A stretch of 52,705 nucleotides of DNA. Source: Nocardia beijingensis NBRC 16342. GTDB lineage: Bacteria > Actinomycetota > Actinomycetes > Mycobacteriales > Mycobacteriaceae. The stretch spans positions 1 through 52,705 of the forward strand of contig NZ_BDBC01000069.1 of the NCBI RefSeq assembly GCF_001612785.1. The letters are read 5' to 3'. Made by a program: the position numbers and the translations under genes. The notes below the pieces were generated by a model that saw only the letters and a list, made by a program, of their open reading frames with translations, had not been told where the DNA came from and did not search any database. Shown here piece after piece: positions 34,287 through 44,222 of this stretch. Every line of letters starts with the position of its first letter. The first letter of the stretch is position 1.

Positions 34287-35074
34287 GAGAACTTCGGCTC
34301 CCGCTTCTCCCGGTGGGAGGTGACGCCCTCGATCACATCGGGGCCGGCGAAGTTGTAGAACTCCAGGCCCAGCGACGCGTCGAAGATCGGCATGGCCTGG
34401 CGGTACCAGCCGTTGAGGGCCATCTTGGTGCCCTGCAGACCGGCGCGCGACCCCGCGGCGAGCTTCTGCGCGACCTCGAAAGCCTTGTCCTGCACCTGAT
34501 CGTCGTCCACGCACAGCGACACCATGCCGATGCGCTCGGCTTCCTCTCCGGTGAGCACTTCGTTGGTGAGCAGGTGGTACTTGGCCTTGGCCATGGAGGT
34601 CAGCAGCGGCCAGCAGATGGCAGCGTGATCACCGGCGGCGACACCGAGGCGCACGTGCCCGTCGACGATCTTGGCCTTGCGGCCCGCGATCGAGATGTCG
34701 GCCAGCAGCGCGGCCACCAGACCCGCGCCGACCGCGGGGCCGTTGATGGCGGAGATGATCGGCTGGGGCACCTCGATGATGTTGCGCACCAGGTCGCGTG
34801 CTTCGCGCATGACGCGGGTGCGGGAGGCGTAGTCGCCGATCATGTCGTCGATCAGGTCGAAGCTGCCGCCCGCGGAGAATGCCCGGTCACCCGCGCCGCG
34901 GATCAACACCGCGCGCACGGATTCGTCGAGCGCGACGACCGGCCAGATGTCGGCCAGGTGTCGATGCGCTTCGGCGCCCACCGCGTTCAGGTTCGGTCCG
35001 TCGAGCACGATGCGCAGCACGCCCTCCGCCGGGCGGTCGACCCGGAGCGCCGAGAATTCCTCGTAACCGGTCAC
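34283..35074 (-). CDS. Crotonase-superfamily protein lacking both hydratase glutamates
   Basis: 263 residues with the crotonase fold: AFSAGGSFDLI and INGPAVGAGLVAALLAD build the oxyanion hole. At the two positions where enoyl-CoA hydratase has its catalytic glutamates (Glu144 and Glu164 in rat numbering) this protein shows Arg132 (AGRKAK) and His140 (DGHVRLG), with Asp149 in AAGDHAA nearby. Simple syn-hydration is therefore unlikely by the standard mechanism; isomerase, hydrolase, decarboxylase or dehydratase chemistry is possible. The GTG at 35074 is chosen because GAGAGGA precedes it. Its product is presumably fed to or from the dehydrogenases in the same operon. Confidence 0.8.
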   Translation of the reverse strand: MTGYEEFSALRVDRPAEGVLRIVLDGPNLNAVGAEAHRHLADIWPVVALDESVRAVLIRGAGDRAFSAGGSFDLIDDMIGDYASRTRVMREARDLVRNIIEVPQPIISAINGPAVGAGLVAALLADISIAGRKAKIVDGHVRLGVAAGDHAAICWPLLTSMAKAKYHLLTNEVLTGEEAERIGMVSLCVDDDQVQDKAFEVAQKLAAGSRAGLQGTKMALNGWYRQAMPIFDASLGLEFYNFAGPDVIEGVTSHREKREPKFS

Positions 35075-35084
35075 TGTTGTCCTC

Positions 35085-36236
35085 TCATTCTCCGACCGAC
35101 ACGGCGTCGGTGCGAGTGGCGGCGGTCTCCCACCGGGCGTGGATGTCGGCGATGTCGTCCGGACCGGCGGGGGGAACAGTGGGCGTGCGGGCCGGCGTCC
35201 CGCTGAACCGCGGCGCGGGCGCGGGGTGCAGGACTCCCGAAATCCGGGTGTACACACCACGTTCCACGTTGTGCGGGTCGGCGGCGGCTTCGTCGAAGGT
35301 GAGCACCGGTGAGACGCAGGCGTCGGTGCCCCGGTAGATCCGCGCCCACTCGTCGCGGGTGCGCCGGGCCACCGCCTCGGCGATGAGCGCACGCAGCCGC
35401 GGCCACTGCGCGCGATCGTCCTGCTCGGGCCAGTCGGCGCTGTCGACACCCAGACGGCTGACGAACTCGGCGTAGAAATCCGGTTCGAGGGCGCCGACGG
35501 CCAGGTAGCGGCCGTCGGCGCACAAGTAGGTGTCGTAGAACGGCGCTCCGGAGTCCAGGAAGTTGGTGCCCGGTTCATCGGAGTACAGCCCGGCCGCCCG
35601 CAGCCCCTGCAGTTTGGCCGTCAGTACCGCCACACCGTCCACCATCGCCGCGTCGATCACCTGTCCCCGGCCCGTGCGCGTGGCCTCGACCAGCGCGCAG
35701 GCGATCCCGAACGCGCCGATCGCCCCACCACCGGCGTAGTCGCCGAGCAGGTTGATCGGCGGCCGCGGTGCGCCACCGGCGGAGGCGAGCGCGTGCAGGG
35801 CGCCGGACTGGGCGACATAGTTGATGTCGTGTCCGGCGTCCTGAGCGCGCGGCCCGGTCTGGCCGTAGCCGGTGAGCCGGACGTAGACCAGGCGGGGGTT
35901 GCGGGCCAGCGCGTCGTCCGGGCCGAGCCCGAGCCGTTCGGTGACGCCGGGGCGGTAGCCCTCGACGAACACGTCGGCCGAAGAAGCGAGGCGCAGCACG
36001 GCTTCGCGTCCCTGCGGATCCTTGAGATCGACGGCCACCGAGCCGACGCCGCGGTTGACGACGTCGGTCTGCTCGGTGAGACCGTCGGTCTGGCTCAGTG
36101 CCCGCGCGGAGCGGTGCGGCGGCCGCACGACGCGCACGACGTCGGCGCCCATGTCGGCCAGCAGCATCGACACATAGGGCACCGGGCCCATGCCCGCCAG
36201 CACGACGACCCGCACTCCCGCCAGTGGTCCCGTCAT
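35085..36236 (-). CDS. CaiB/BaiF-family protein, alpha-methylacyl-CoA racemase-like
   Basis: 383 residues. His136 (AGHDINY), Asp166 (NLLGDYAGGG) and Glu251 (VGALEP) reproduce the 30- and 115-residue spacing of the MCR catalytic triad exactly. The first strand reads VVLAGMGPVPY and the N-terminal GLGPG loop of the other copy is altered. It is a paralogue of the protein at 5111. Interconversion of (2R)- and (2S)-methylacyl-CoA is the expected role, feeding the two acyl-CoA dehydrogenases of this operon. It sits 14 nt from the dehydrogenase upstream and 10 nt from the crotonase downstream. Confidence 0.85.
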   Translation of the reverse strand: MTGPLAGVRVVVLAGMGPVPYVSMLLADMGADVVRVVRPPHRSARALSQTDGLTEQTDVVNRGVGSVAVDLKDPQGREAVLRLASSADVFVEGYRPGVTERLGLGPDDALARNPRLVYVRLTGYGQTGPRAQDAGHDINYVAQSGALHALASAGGAPRPPINLLGDYAGGGAIGAFGIACALVEATRTGRGQVIDAAMVDGVAVLTAKLQGLRAAGLYSDEPGTNFLDSGAPFYDTYLCADGRYLAVGALEPDFYAEFVSRLGVDSADWPEQDDRAQWPRLRALIAEAVARRTRDEWARIYRGTDACVSPVLTFDEAAADPHNVERGVYTRISGVLHPAPAPRFSGTPARTPTVPPAGPDDIADIHARWETAATRTDAVSVGE

Positions 36237-36250
36237 CGGTTCGGCTCCTC

Positions 36251-37420
36251 TTAGTACGACCGGGGCAGGCCCAGAACCTGCTGGGAGATGTAGTTGCGCA
36301 CCATCTCCTGGGAGAACGGGGCGTTACGCAGCAGGCGCACCTCCCGCCACAGCCGCTCGATGTGATACTCCTTGGCGTAGGCGTACCCGCCCAGGGTGGA
36401 GAACGCCCGGTCACAGGCCTCGAACCCGGCCTCGGCGCCCAGGTACTTGGCCGCGGCGGCCTCGGGGCCGCACGGCAGGCCCGCGTCGAAGAGTTTCGCC
36501 GCCCGCAACGCCATTCCCTCGGCCGCCTCCAAGCGGATCCAGGAGTCGGCCAGCGGATGCGCCACGGCCTGGTTCCGGCCGATCGGCCGGTCGAACACGA
36601 CCCGGCTCTTGGCGTATTCGCTGCCGATCTCGAGGGCGGCGCGGCCGAGGCCGATGCCCTCCATGCCGACCACGATGCGCTCGGGGTTCAGCCCGTCGAG
36701 CAGGTAGTAGAAGCCCTTGTCGACCTCACCGACGAGGCGGTCGTCGGACACTTCCAGATTGTCGATGAACAGCTCGTTGGTGTCGATGGCGGCGCGCCCG
36801 AGCTTGTCGATCTCGCGGACGGTGATCTTGGAGCGGTCCATGTCGGCCAGGAACAGCGACATGCCCCACAGCGGCTTGTCCTCGCGCCGCGGCGAGGTGC
36901 GGGCCAGCAGCAGGATCTTCTGCGCGTTCTGGGCGTTGGTGATGAACACTTTCTGCCCGTTGACGATCCAGCCGCCGTCGACCTTGGTCGCCTTGGTCTT
37001 GATGCGCGAGGTGTCCACGCCGGCGGTGGGTTCGGTTACGCCGAAGGCCATGAGCAGTTCGCCGGAGGCGAGCTTGGGCAGGTATTCCCGCTTCATCTGC
37101 TCCGAGCCGTACTTCACGACCGGGGCGGGTGGGAAGACATAGAAGTGAATGGCCGAGCCGCCGCTCATGCCGGCGCCGGAGGCCGAGATCTCGGCCATCA
37201 TGACCGCGGCTTCCTCGAGGCCGAGGCCGATGCCGCCGTACTCCTCCGGGATCATCGCGCCCAGCCAGCCGCCCGCGGCGAAGGCTTTGACGAAGTCCCA
37301 GGGGTATTCGTGCTTGCGGTCTTTGTCGAGCCAGTAGTCGTTGTCGAACTTGCGGGCCAGCTCGCGGGTGGCCTGGCGGACGACCTCGACCTTGTCGTCG
37401 GTGTCGGGGGTGGTCGTCAT
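36251..37420 (-). CDS. Acyl-CoA dehydrogenase, isovaleryl/long-chain-type catalytic base position
   Basis: 389 residues with the acyl-CoA dehydrogenase fold (AFGVTEPTAG, FITNAQNAQ). The C-terminal segment reads NAPFSQEMV instead of EGTxEIQ, so the usual base is absent there. Glu247 in LNPERIV matches the helix-G position of the base in isovaleryl-CoA and long-chain enzymes (DLERLV). Such enzymes often take branched acyl-CoAs. The protein ends in QVLGLPRSY, seen in a subgroup of actinobacterial and pseudomonad dehydrogenases. It starts 3 nt after the acyl-CoA ligase stop. Substrate preference for a branched chain is inferred. Confidence 0.88.
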   Translation of the reverse strand: MTTTPDTDDKVEVVRQATRELARKFDNDYWLDKDRKHEYPWDFVKAFAAGGWLGAMIPEEYGGIGLGLEEAAVMMAEISASGAGMSGGSAIHFYVFPPAPVVKYGSEQMKREYLPKLASGELLMAFGVTEPTAGVDTSRIKTKATKVDGGWIVNGQKVFITNAQNAQKILLLARTSPRREDKPLWGMSLFLADMDRSKITVREIDKLGRAAIDTNELFIDNLEVSDDRLVGEVDKGFYYLLDGLNPERIVVGMEGIGLGRAALEIGSEYAKSRVVFDRPIGRNQAVAHPLADSWIRLEAAEGMALRAAKLFDAGLPCGPEAAAAKYLGAEAGFEACDRAFSTLGGYAYAKEYHIERLWREVRLLRNAPFSQEMVRNYISQQVLGLPRSY

Positions 37421-37423
37421 GGA

Positions 37424-39367
37424 CTACTCCTGTTCGTCGCCCACGGACACGGGGATCGCGTCGAGGGGGGTGGTGGGATCGAGGGCGGACATGTCGCCGA
37501 TGGGCGCCCCGAGGAAGCGCGCGCGGATGGCGCGGCGCATGATCTTGCCGTTCTTGGTCTTCGGCAGCGTGCTGACGACGTGCACCGCCGGGGAGAACGA
37601 GCGGCCCGCGTTGGCGGTGGCGGTCTCCTGCAGGTCGGCGGGTGCCTCGCCGGCGGCGCGCAGCACCGCGAAAGCGACCGCGCGCTGGCCGCGCTGCTCG
37701 TCGGGCACGCCGATGACGGCGACCTCGGCGATCCGGTTGTCACGCAGCAGCGCCGTCTCGATCTCGGCGGGACCGACCCGGCGTCCGGACAGTTTGAGCG
37801 TGTCGTCGGACCGGCCGTGGATGCGCCACATGCCCGCCTCGTCGACGCTCGCGAGATCGCCGTGCACCCAGACGCCGTCCCAACGATTCCAATAGGTGTC
37901 GAGGTAGCGCTCGCGGTCCTGCCAGAAGGCGTGCGTCATGCCAGGGAAGGTGTTGCGCACCACCAGTTCCCCGATCTCGCCGGTCACCGGTGCGCCGTCC
38001 TCGCCGAACACCGCGGCGTCCACGCCGGGCAGGGCGCCGTTGAACGCGGCTGCCGCGGCGGGCAGGAACGGGTAGCCGATGAGCAGGCCGCCGCCGACCT
38101 CGGTGCCACCGCTGTAGTTGACGATCGGCGTCTTCTTCCCGCCGATCTCCTCGAACAGCCACCACCAGGTCGGCTCGTCCCAGGCTTCGCCGGTGGAGAC
38201 GAAGGCGCGCAACGTTTCCAGCGACTGGGTGACCGGTTCGCCCGCGGCCTTGAGCGCCCGCGCCGCGGTGGGCGCGATGCCTGCGACGGTGACCCCGTTG
38301 CGATCGATGATCTCCCACATGCGATTCGGCGTGGGGTGCACCGGAAGGCCCTCGATCATGACGATCGTGGCGCCCAGCTGCAGCGGGCCGGTCATCAGCA
38401 TGGGCCCGACCAGCCAGCCCAGATCGGTGATCCAGGAGACCACGTCCCCGGCGTGCACGTCGAAGCCGTAGCCGAAGTCCACCGCCGTCTTCACCGCGAA
38501 ACCGCCGTGCGAGTGCACGATGCCCTTCGGGCGGCCGGTGGTGCCGGAGGTGTAGACGACGGTCAGCGCATCGTTCGCCTCGGTGGGCGCGGTCTCCACC
38601 GGCGCGGGCGCCGGGTCGAGTTCGTCGTAGTAGACATCGCGTCCGGCCCGCATCGGCACGTCCGAACCCAGATGCCGCACGACCACCACGGAACGCACCG
38701 CAGGCGCGGCGGCCAAGGCCTCGTCGAGGGTGGCCTTGAGCGGCACGGTCTTTCCGCGCCGGGTGGTGCCGTCGGCGGTCACCACGGCCACGGCCTCGGA
38801 GTCCTGCAGGCGGGTGGCCAGCGCGTCGGGAGCGTAGCCGCTGAAGGTGGGCACGGAGATCGCGCCGAGCATGGCGATGGCCAGGAACGCCACGGCCGCC
38901 TCTGGCACCACCGGCATGAACAGCAGCACCCGGTCGCCGCGGCGCACGCCACGGGCGGCCAGGTTCGCCGCGAATCGGCGCACCTCGGTGTCCAGTTCGC
39001 CGAAGGTCAAGGTGCGGCGCGCGCCTTCGTCGCCTTCGTAGACCACCGCGAGCCGGTCCGCGGCGGGCCCGCGCGCGTGCCGGTGCGCGGTCAGCTGCGC
39101 GACGTTGACGCGTCCGCCCGGGAACCACCGGGGGAACGGCGTGCCGCCGGACTCGTCGAGCACCCGCTCGAACGGCGTGGTGAACTCGACATCGAGGTCC
39201 GATACCACCGCCCGCCAGAACCATTCGGGGTCGGCGATGGCACGCCGGTTGAGTTCGGTGATCGCGGCGGCATCGGTGTCGAGGCCCCACGAGCGCATCG
39301 CCGCCAGCAGGCGGCTGCGTTCGCGGTCCCCGTCACCTGGCACCCAGGCCGGCTGGTCCTCGGTCAT
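37424..39367 (-). CDS. AMP-dependent acyl-CoA synthetase (acetyl/propionyl-CoA-synthetase-like length)
   Basis: 647 residues, in the size class of acetyl-, propionyl- and acetoacetyl-CoA synthetases. The N-terminal cap RAIADPEWFWRAVVSDL is typical of that group. YTSGTTGRPKG lies at residues 272-282, GDLASVDEAGMWRIHGRSDD forms the hinge region, and the acetylation-sensitive catalytic lysine is Lys608 in KNGKIMRR. Such C-terminal lysines are often controlled by protein acetylation. Second gene of the minus-strand operon, 13 nt after MaoC. It probably activates the pathway acid at the expense of ATP; a short or branched acid is favoured by family. Confidence 0.9.
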   Translation of the reverse strand: MTEDQPAWVPGDGDRERSRLLAAMRSWGLDTDAAAITELNRRAIADPEWFWRAVVSDLDVEFTTPFERVLDESGGTPFPRWFPGGRVNVAQLTAHRHARGPAADRLAVVYEGDEGARRTLTFGELDTEVRRFAANLAARGVRRGDRVLLFMPVVPEAAVAFLAIAMLGAISVPTFSGYAPDALATRLQDSEAVAVVTADGTTRRGKTVPLKATLDEALAAAPAVRSVVVVRHLGSDVPMRAGRDVYYDELDPAPAPVETAPTEANDALTVVYTSGTTGRPKGIVHSHGGFAVKTAVDFGYGFDVHAGDVVSWITDLGWLVGPMLMTGPLQLGATIVMIEGLPVHPTPNRMWEIIDRNGVTVAGIAPTAARALKAAGEPVTQSLETLRAFVSTGEAWDEPTWWWLFEEIGGKKTPIVNYSGGTEVGGGLLIGYPFLPAAAAAFNGALPGVDAAVFGEDGAPVTGEIGELVVRNTFPGMTHAFWQDRERYLDTYWNRWDGVWVHGDLASVDEAGMWRIHGRSDDTLKLSGRRVGPAEIETALLRDNRIAEVAVIGVPDEQRGQRAVAFAVLRAAGEAPADLQETATANAGRSFSPAVHVVSTLPKTKNGKIMRRAIRARFLGAPIGDMSALDPTTPLDAIPVSVGDEQE

Positions 39368-39380
39368 GGTGGACTCCCTC

Positions 39381-39842
39381 TCAGGCCTGCTCGGCCGGGC
39401 GCTTGAGCATCAGGCCGACGCGCACGGCGTCGCAGACGATCTCGTCGCGCTGGTTGATGCCCAGGTGGCGGAAGGTCACGATGCCGGAGTCGTCGCGGCT
39501 CTTGGACTCCCGGCGAGCCTCGATCTTGGTCTGCACGTGGATGGTGTCGCCGTGGAAGACCGGCTTGGGGAACTTGATCTGCTCGAAGCCCAGGTTGCCC
39601 AGGGTGGTGCCCTGGGTGGTCTCCGGGACGGTGATGCCCGAGACCAGGCCCAGGATGAACAGGCTGTTCACCAGGCGCTGACCGTAGATCGATTTCTTCG
39701 AGTACTCCGCGTCCAGGTGCAGCGGCGCCAGGTTCAGGGTCATGACACTGAACAGGGTGTTGTCGGCCTCGGTGACCGTCCGGCGGGTGGGGTGATCGAT
39801 GACCAACCCGGGTTCGAGTTCCTCGAAGTACAAGCCCGGCAT
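39381..39842 (-). CDS. MaoC-like hotdog-fold dehydratase/hydratase
   Basis: 153 residues forming a single hotdog domain. The segment NLAPLHLDAEYS matches the hydratase-2 active-site helix region, followed by VNSLFILGLVSGI, FPKPVFHGDTI and the terminal strand of MaoC proteins. It resembles the MaoC proteins associated with CitE-type lyases and mesaconyl/itaconyl-CoA metabolism as much as (R)-3-hydroxyacyl-CoA dehydratases. ATG 39842 has AAAGGA before it. It is the promoter-proximal gene of the eight-gene operon and shares a 177-bp divergent control region with the operon starting at 40020. Confidence 0.85.
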   Translation of the reverse strand: MPGLYFEELEPGLVIDHPTRRTVTEADNTLFSVMTLNLAPLHLDAEYSKKSIYGQRLVNSLFILGLVSGITVPETTQGTTLGNLGFEQIKFPKPVFHGDTIHVQTKIEARRESKSRDDSGIVTFRHLGINQRDEIVCDAVRVGLMLKRPAEQA

Positions 39843-39907
39843 GTCGTGTCCTTTCGCGATACGTGCGGCCGATCCGATGTCACGTATGGGGTGGCGCATG
39901 GATACTG

Positions 39908-39998
39908 GATATATTATGTATCAAATGCCAACGGTGGACGGTTTCCGAGATCCCGCCTTGCCGCCGATCGTATGCTATACGATCATATATTATATTGG
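39908..39998. promoter_or_regulatory. Paired AT-only blocks in the divergent promoter of the two acyl-CoA operons
   Basis: GATATATTATGTATC (39908-39922) lies 66 nt before the MaoC start, and CATATATTATATTGG (39984-39998) lies 22 nt before the acyl-CoA dehydrogenase start, 76 bp apart centre to centre. The downstream block is close enough to the GTG for the transcript leader to be very short. The GntR protein encoded at the end of the plus-strand operon is the nearest candidate ligand. Confidence 0.5.
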
Positions 39999-40019
39999 AA
40001 ATGGCGAGAGGAGCCGAGG

Positions 40020-41179
<1,160 letters not shown>

Positions 41180-41183
<4 letters not shown>

Positions 41184-42157
41184 GCACGGTGAGAACCGGG
41201 CCGCGCGACCATACGGCGCCGACCGGCGCTCCGCCGGGACCCGCGACGCTCGATCGCGTCCGATCCGCCTCCACGCTGCTGTTCGTCCCCGCCGATCGTC
41301 CCGAGCGCTTCGACAAGGCCGCCGCGGCCGGCGCGGGACTGGTGGTGCTCGATCTGGAGGACGCCGTCGCCCCCGACGCGAAGGACGCCGCGCGCGCCGC
41401 CGCCGCCGAGTGGGTCGAGGCGGGCAATGTATGCGCGGTGCGCATCAATGCCGCCGGAACCGCCTGGCACGCCGCCGACCTCGAAGCCTTGGCACCGCTC
41501 GATTGCGCGATCATGCTGCCCAAGGCCGACGCCGGCTCGATCGGCTCGGTGGTCGCGGCCCTCGGCGCGGACACGAGCCGATCGGACCCGAACCGCACCC
41601 GCGCCGCGTCGCCGGCCTACGACGGTGCGGTCAGCCGGACTGATGGCACCCCGCTCATCGCCCTCATCGAGACCGCGGCCGGTGTGCTCGACGCCAGACA
41701 GATCGCGGCGACACCCGGTGTGCATCGGCTGGCGGTGGGCACCTTCGATCTGGCCGCCGAACTCGTCGTCGACCCCACCGACCGCGAGGCACTGGCCGGA
41801 ACCAGACAGTTGCTGGTCCTGGCGTCTGCCGCGGCGGGACTGCCGGGCCCGATCGACGGGGTGACCGCCGCCGTCGACGACGCCGACCTGCTCACCGACG
41901 ACGCCGCCTACGGCCGTCGCCTCGGCTTCGCGGGAAAGCTATGTATCCATCCCCGGCAGCTACCCCCTGTGACTACCGCCTTCCGTCCCACCGAGGCCGA
42001 TATCGCCTGGGCGCGCGCGATTCTGGCGGCGACAACGGACAGCGCGGGCGTGGCCGTCGTCGACGGCGCGATGGTCGACAAGCCCGTCGTCGATCGCGCC
42101 CACCGCATCCTCGACCTGCTCGACCGACTCCCCTTCGATACCGAGGACACCAAATGA
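41180..42157 (+). CDS. HpcH/HpaI-CitE-like CoA-ester lyase (citramalyl/malyl-CoA lyase-like)
   Basis: 325 residues of the CitE/malyl-CoA lyase family TIM barrel. Visible features are the LLFVPADRPERFDKA start, DLEDAV (58-63) with metal-site acidic residues, Arg89 in VRIN, the metal ligand Glu164 in IETAAG and Asp190 in GTFDLAAEL. A polar insertion at about 131-153 is atypical. The family cleaves 3-hydroxy-dicarboxyl-CoAs (citramalyl-CoA, malyl-CoA, 3-methylmalyl-CoA) to acetyl-CoA or propionyl-CoA plus an oxoacid. ATGA overlaps join it to both neighbours. With the HTD2-like hydratase at 42897 it forms a plausible hydrate-then-cleave pair. Confidence 0.87.
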
Positions 42158-42900
42158 CCGGACCACTCCTGGCGGGCAAGACCGCCGTCGTCACCGGCGC
42201 CGCCCAGGGCATCGGCTACGCCATCGCCGAGCGCTTCGTCAGCGAGGGCGCGCGCGTCGTCATCGGTGACATCGACGGCGCGGCCGCCGAAGCCGCCGCG
42301 GCGAAGCTCGGCGGCCCCGAGGCGGCGCGGGGCGTGCGCTGCGACGTCACCGTGGCCGAGGACGTGCAGGCGCTGCTCGACGCGGCCGCGGAGACCTTCT
42401 CCCCCGTCGACGTCATGATCAACAACGCAGGCATCACCCGCGACGCCACCATGCGCAAGATGACCGAGGACCAGTTCGACCAGGTCATCAACGTCCATCT
42501 CAAGGGCACCTGGAACGGCACCCGCCTCGCCGGTGCGGTCATGCGCGAGCGGGGCAGCGGCGCCATCGTCAACATGTCCTCGCTCTCGGGCAAGATCGGC
42601 CTGCCGGGCCAGACCAACTACTCCGCGGCGAAAGCGGGCATCGTCGGCCTGTCCAAGGCGGCGGCCAAAGAGCTGGCGCATCTGGGCGTGCGGGTCAACG
42701 CGATCCAGCCGGGCCTGATCCGTACCGCGATGACCGAGGCCATGCCGGCGAAGGTGTGGGACCAGAAAATGGCCGAGATCCCGCTGGGCCGCGCAGGCGA
42801 GGTGGACGAGATCGCCTCGGTGGCGCTGTTTCTCGCTTCGGATCTGTCCTCCTACATGACCGGCACCGTGCTCGAGGTGACCGGCGGGCGGTTCATGTGA
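42154..42900 (+). CDS. Short-chain dehydrogenase/reductase (FabG-like)
   Basis: 248 residues, a classical SDR: TGAAQGIG at 14-21, NNAG at 90-93, and the catalytic set Asn113, Ser143, Tyr156 and Lys160 complete. The acidic Asp39 at the end of strand 2 (VIGDID) favours NAD over NADP. It would oxidise a 3-hydroxyacyl-CoA or reduce the 3-oxo form. The start overlaps the lyase stop (ATGA) and the end overlaps the hydratase start (GTGA), so it is translated as part of the operon. C-terminal LEVTGGRFM is typical of FabG-type proteins. Confidence 0.92.
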   Translation: MTGPLLAGKTAVVTGAAQGIGYAIAERFVSEGARVVIGDIDGAAAEAAAAKLGGPEAARGVRCDVTVAEDVQALLDAAAETFSPVDVMINNAGITRDATMRKMTEDQFDQVINVHLKGTWNGTRLAGAVMRERGSGAIVNMSSLSGKIGLPGQTNYSAAKAGIVGLSKAAAKELAHLGVRVNAIQPGLIRTAMTEAMPAKVWDQKMAEIPLGRAGEVDEIASVALFLASDLSSYMTGTVLEVTGGRFM

Positions 42901-43769
42901 GCACCTGGCAGCCGCACCTCGAGACCACCGCGGAACTGCTCGACCCCGCCCCCGTCGCGGCACTGGCGGCGCTGTTCGACGACGGACTGCCCGCCCCGGC
43001 GCCGGGTGAGCAGTTGCCGCCGCTATGGCACTGGGTGGCGCTTCCGCGCTGGGCCGCGTCCGGGGTCCTCGGCCCCGACGGGCATCCACGCCGTGGATCG
43101 TTCCTGCCGCCGGTCGCGCTCCCCCGGCGGATGTTCGCCGGAGGCGAAGTGCGATTCCACGCGCCGCTGACCGTCGGCGAGACCGTGCGCCGCGAAGCCG
43201 AAGTGGTGTCGGTGACCGAGAAGAACGGCCGTTCGGGCGCACTCGTCGTGGTGGACGTGGCCATCCGGTTGTTCACCGCCGCAGGCGAACTCGCGGTCGA
43301 GGAGCAGCAGAACCTGATCTACCGGGAGGCCGCGCCGCGGCCGGACAAGCCCGCCGCGCTCCCCGACTCACCCGAACCCGGCACTCCGCTGACCCGGATC
43401 TCCGGCACCGAATGGGCCCTGCGCACGGATCCCAGTCTGCTGACCCGGTTCTCGGCCGCGACAGCCAACGCGCACCGCATCCACTACGACTGGCCGTACG
43501 CGACCGGCGTCGAAGGCTACCCCGGTCTGGTCGTGCACGGTCCGCTGCAGGCGCTGGCCCTGGCGGAGGTCCACCGGCTCATGGCCGGCGAGCAGGTCCG
43601 GGAACTGCGTCATCGCGGCCGCGCGCCGCTGTTCTGCGGAGAACCGGCACGACTGCTGGCCACCACCGCGCCCGACGGCGTCGCGCTCGAACTGTTCGGT
43701 TCCCGTGCAGAATCCGCAGGACCGAACGCGACCGTCGACATCGTCACCACCGACAGGAGCCATACGTGA
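42897..43769 (+). CDS. HTD2/mesaconyl-C4-CoA hydratase-like hotdog protein
   Basis: 290 residues made of two hotdog halves, the FAS1-like dehydratase arrangement. Motifs LPPLWHWVALP, GPDGHPRRGSFLPPV and LPRRMFAGG near the N-terminus, KNGRSGALVVVDV, and LVVHGPLQALAL near the C-terminus are the pattern of mesaconyl-C4-CoA hydratase (Meh) and itaconyl-CoA hydratase (Ich/RipB) relatives. These enzymes add water to an unsaturated C5-dicarboxyl-CoA to give citramalyl-CoA, the substrate of CitE-like lyases, and such a lyase is encoded two genes upstream. GTG 42897 overlaps the SDR stop. The assignment rests on recognised motifs; other HTD2-like dehydratases share them. Confidence 0.78.
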   Translation: MSTWQPHLETTAELLDPAPVAALAALFDDGLPAPAPGEQLPPLWHWVALPRWAASGVLGPDGHPRRGSFLPPVALPRRMFAGGEVRFHAPLTVGETVRREAEVVSVTEKNGRSGALVVVDVAIRLFTAAGELAVEEQQNLIYREAAPRPDKPAALPDSPEPGTPLTRISGTEWALRTDPSLLTRFSAATANAHRIHYDWPYATGVEGYPGLVVHGPLQALALAEVHRLMAGEQVRELRHRGRAPLFCGEPARLLATTAPDGVALELFGSRAESAGPNATVDIVTTDRSHT

Positions 43770-44218
43770 CCCGGATGTTCACCTCGGTCGAGGACCTGCG
43801 CGCGGCGATCGGAGAGCCGATCGGTCCGAGCGCCCCGCTGCTCGTCGACCAGACGCGCATCGATGCCTTCGCCGAGGCGACCGGCGACCGGCAGTGGATC
43901 CACGTCGACCCCGACCGCGCCGCACGCGGCCCCTACGGCACCACCGTGGCGCACGGCTACCTGACGCTGTCGCTGATCTCGCACTTCCGGCAGGAGCTGC
44001 TGGAATTCGGCTTCGGCACGGCACGAGTCAACTACGGCGTCAACAAGGTTCGCTTCCCGGCCGTGCTGGCGGCCGGCTCGCGGATCCGCGCCACCGCGAC
44101 CGTCACCGAGGTCTCCGAGACCACCGCGGGCACCGCCGTGACCGCACGGTACGTCCTCGATGCCGGAGCGGCCAAGCCGGTGTGTGTGGCCGAGACGGTC
44201 GTCCTGATCACCGGGTGA
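43766..44218 (+). CDS. MaoC-like (R)-specific enoyl-CoA hydratase
   Basis: 150 residues. The hydratase-2 dyad is clear: Asp41 and His46 in GDRQWIHVD, followed by GTTVAHGYLTLSL. Such single-hotdog enzymes hydrate trans-2-enoyl-CoA to (R)-3-hydroxyacyl-CoA. The GTG at 43766 overlaps the preceding stop (GTGA) and has AGGAG upstream; ATG 43775 is possible. It complements the larger hotdog hydratase encoded just before it and could serve the first hydration, with the HTD2-like protein serving the dicarboxylate step. Confidence 0.9.
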   Translation: MTRMFTSVEDLRAAIGEPIGPSAPLLVDQTRIDAFAEATGDRQWIHVDPDRAARGPYGTTVAHGYLTLSLISHFRQELLEFGFGTARVNYGVNKVRFPAVLAAGSRIRATATVTEVSETTAGTAVTARYVLDAGAAKPVCVAETVVLITG

Positions 44219-44222
44219 GGCG

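Noticed and set aside
36098..39406. A 1102-codon open frame on the plus strand
   Set aside because: It is antisense to the acyl-CoA dehydrogenase and ligase genes, has a repetitive His/Gly/Arg composition typical of high-GC shadow frames, and no family motifs.
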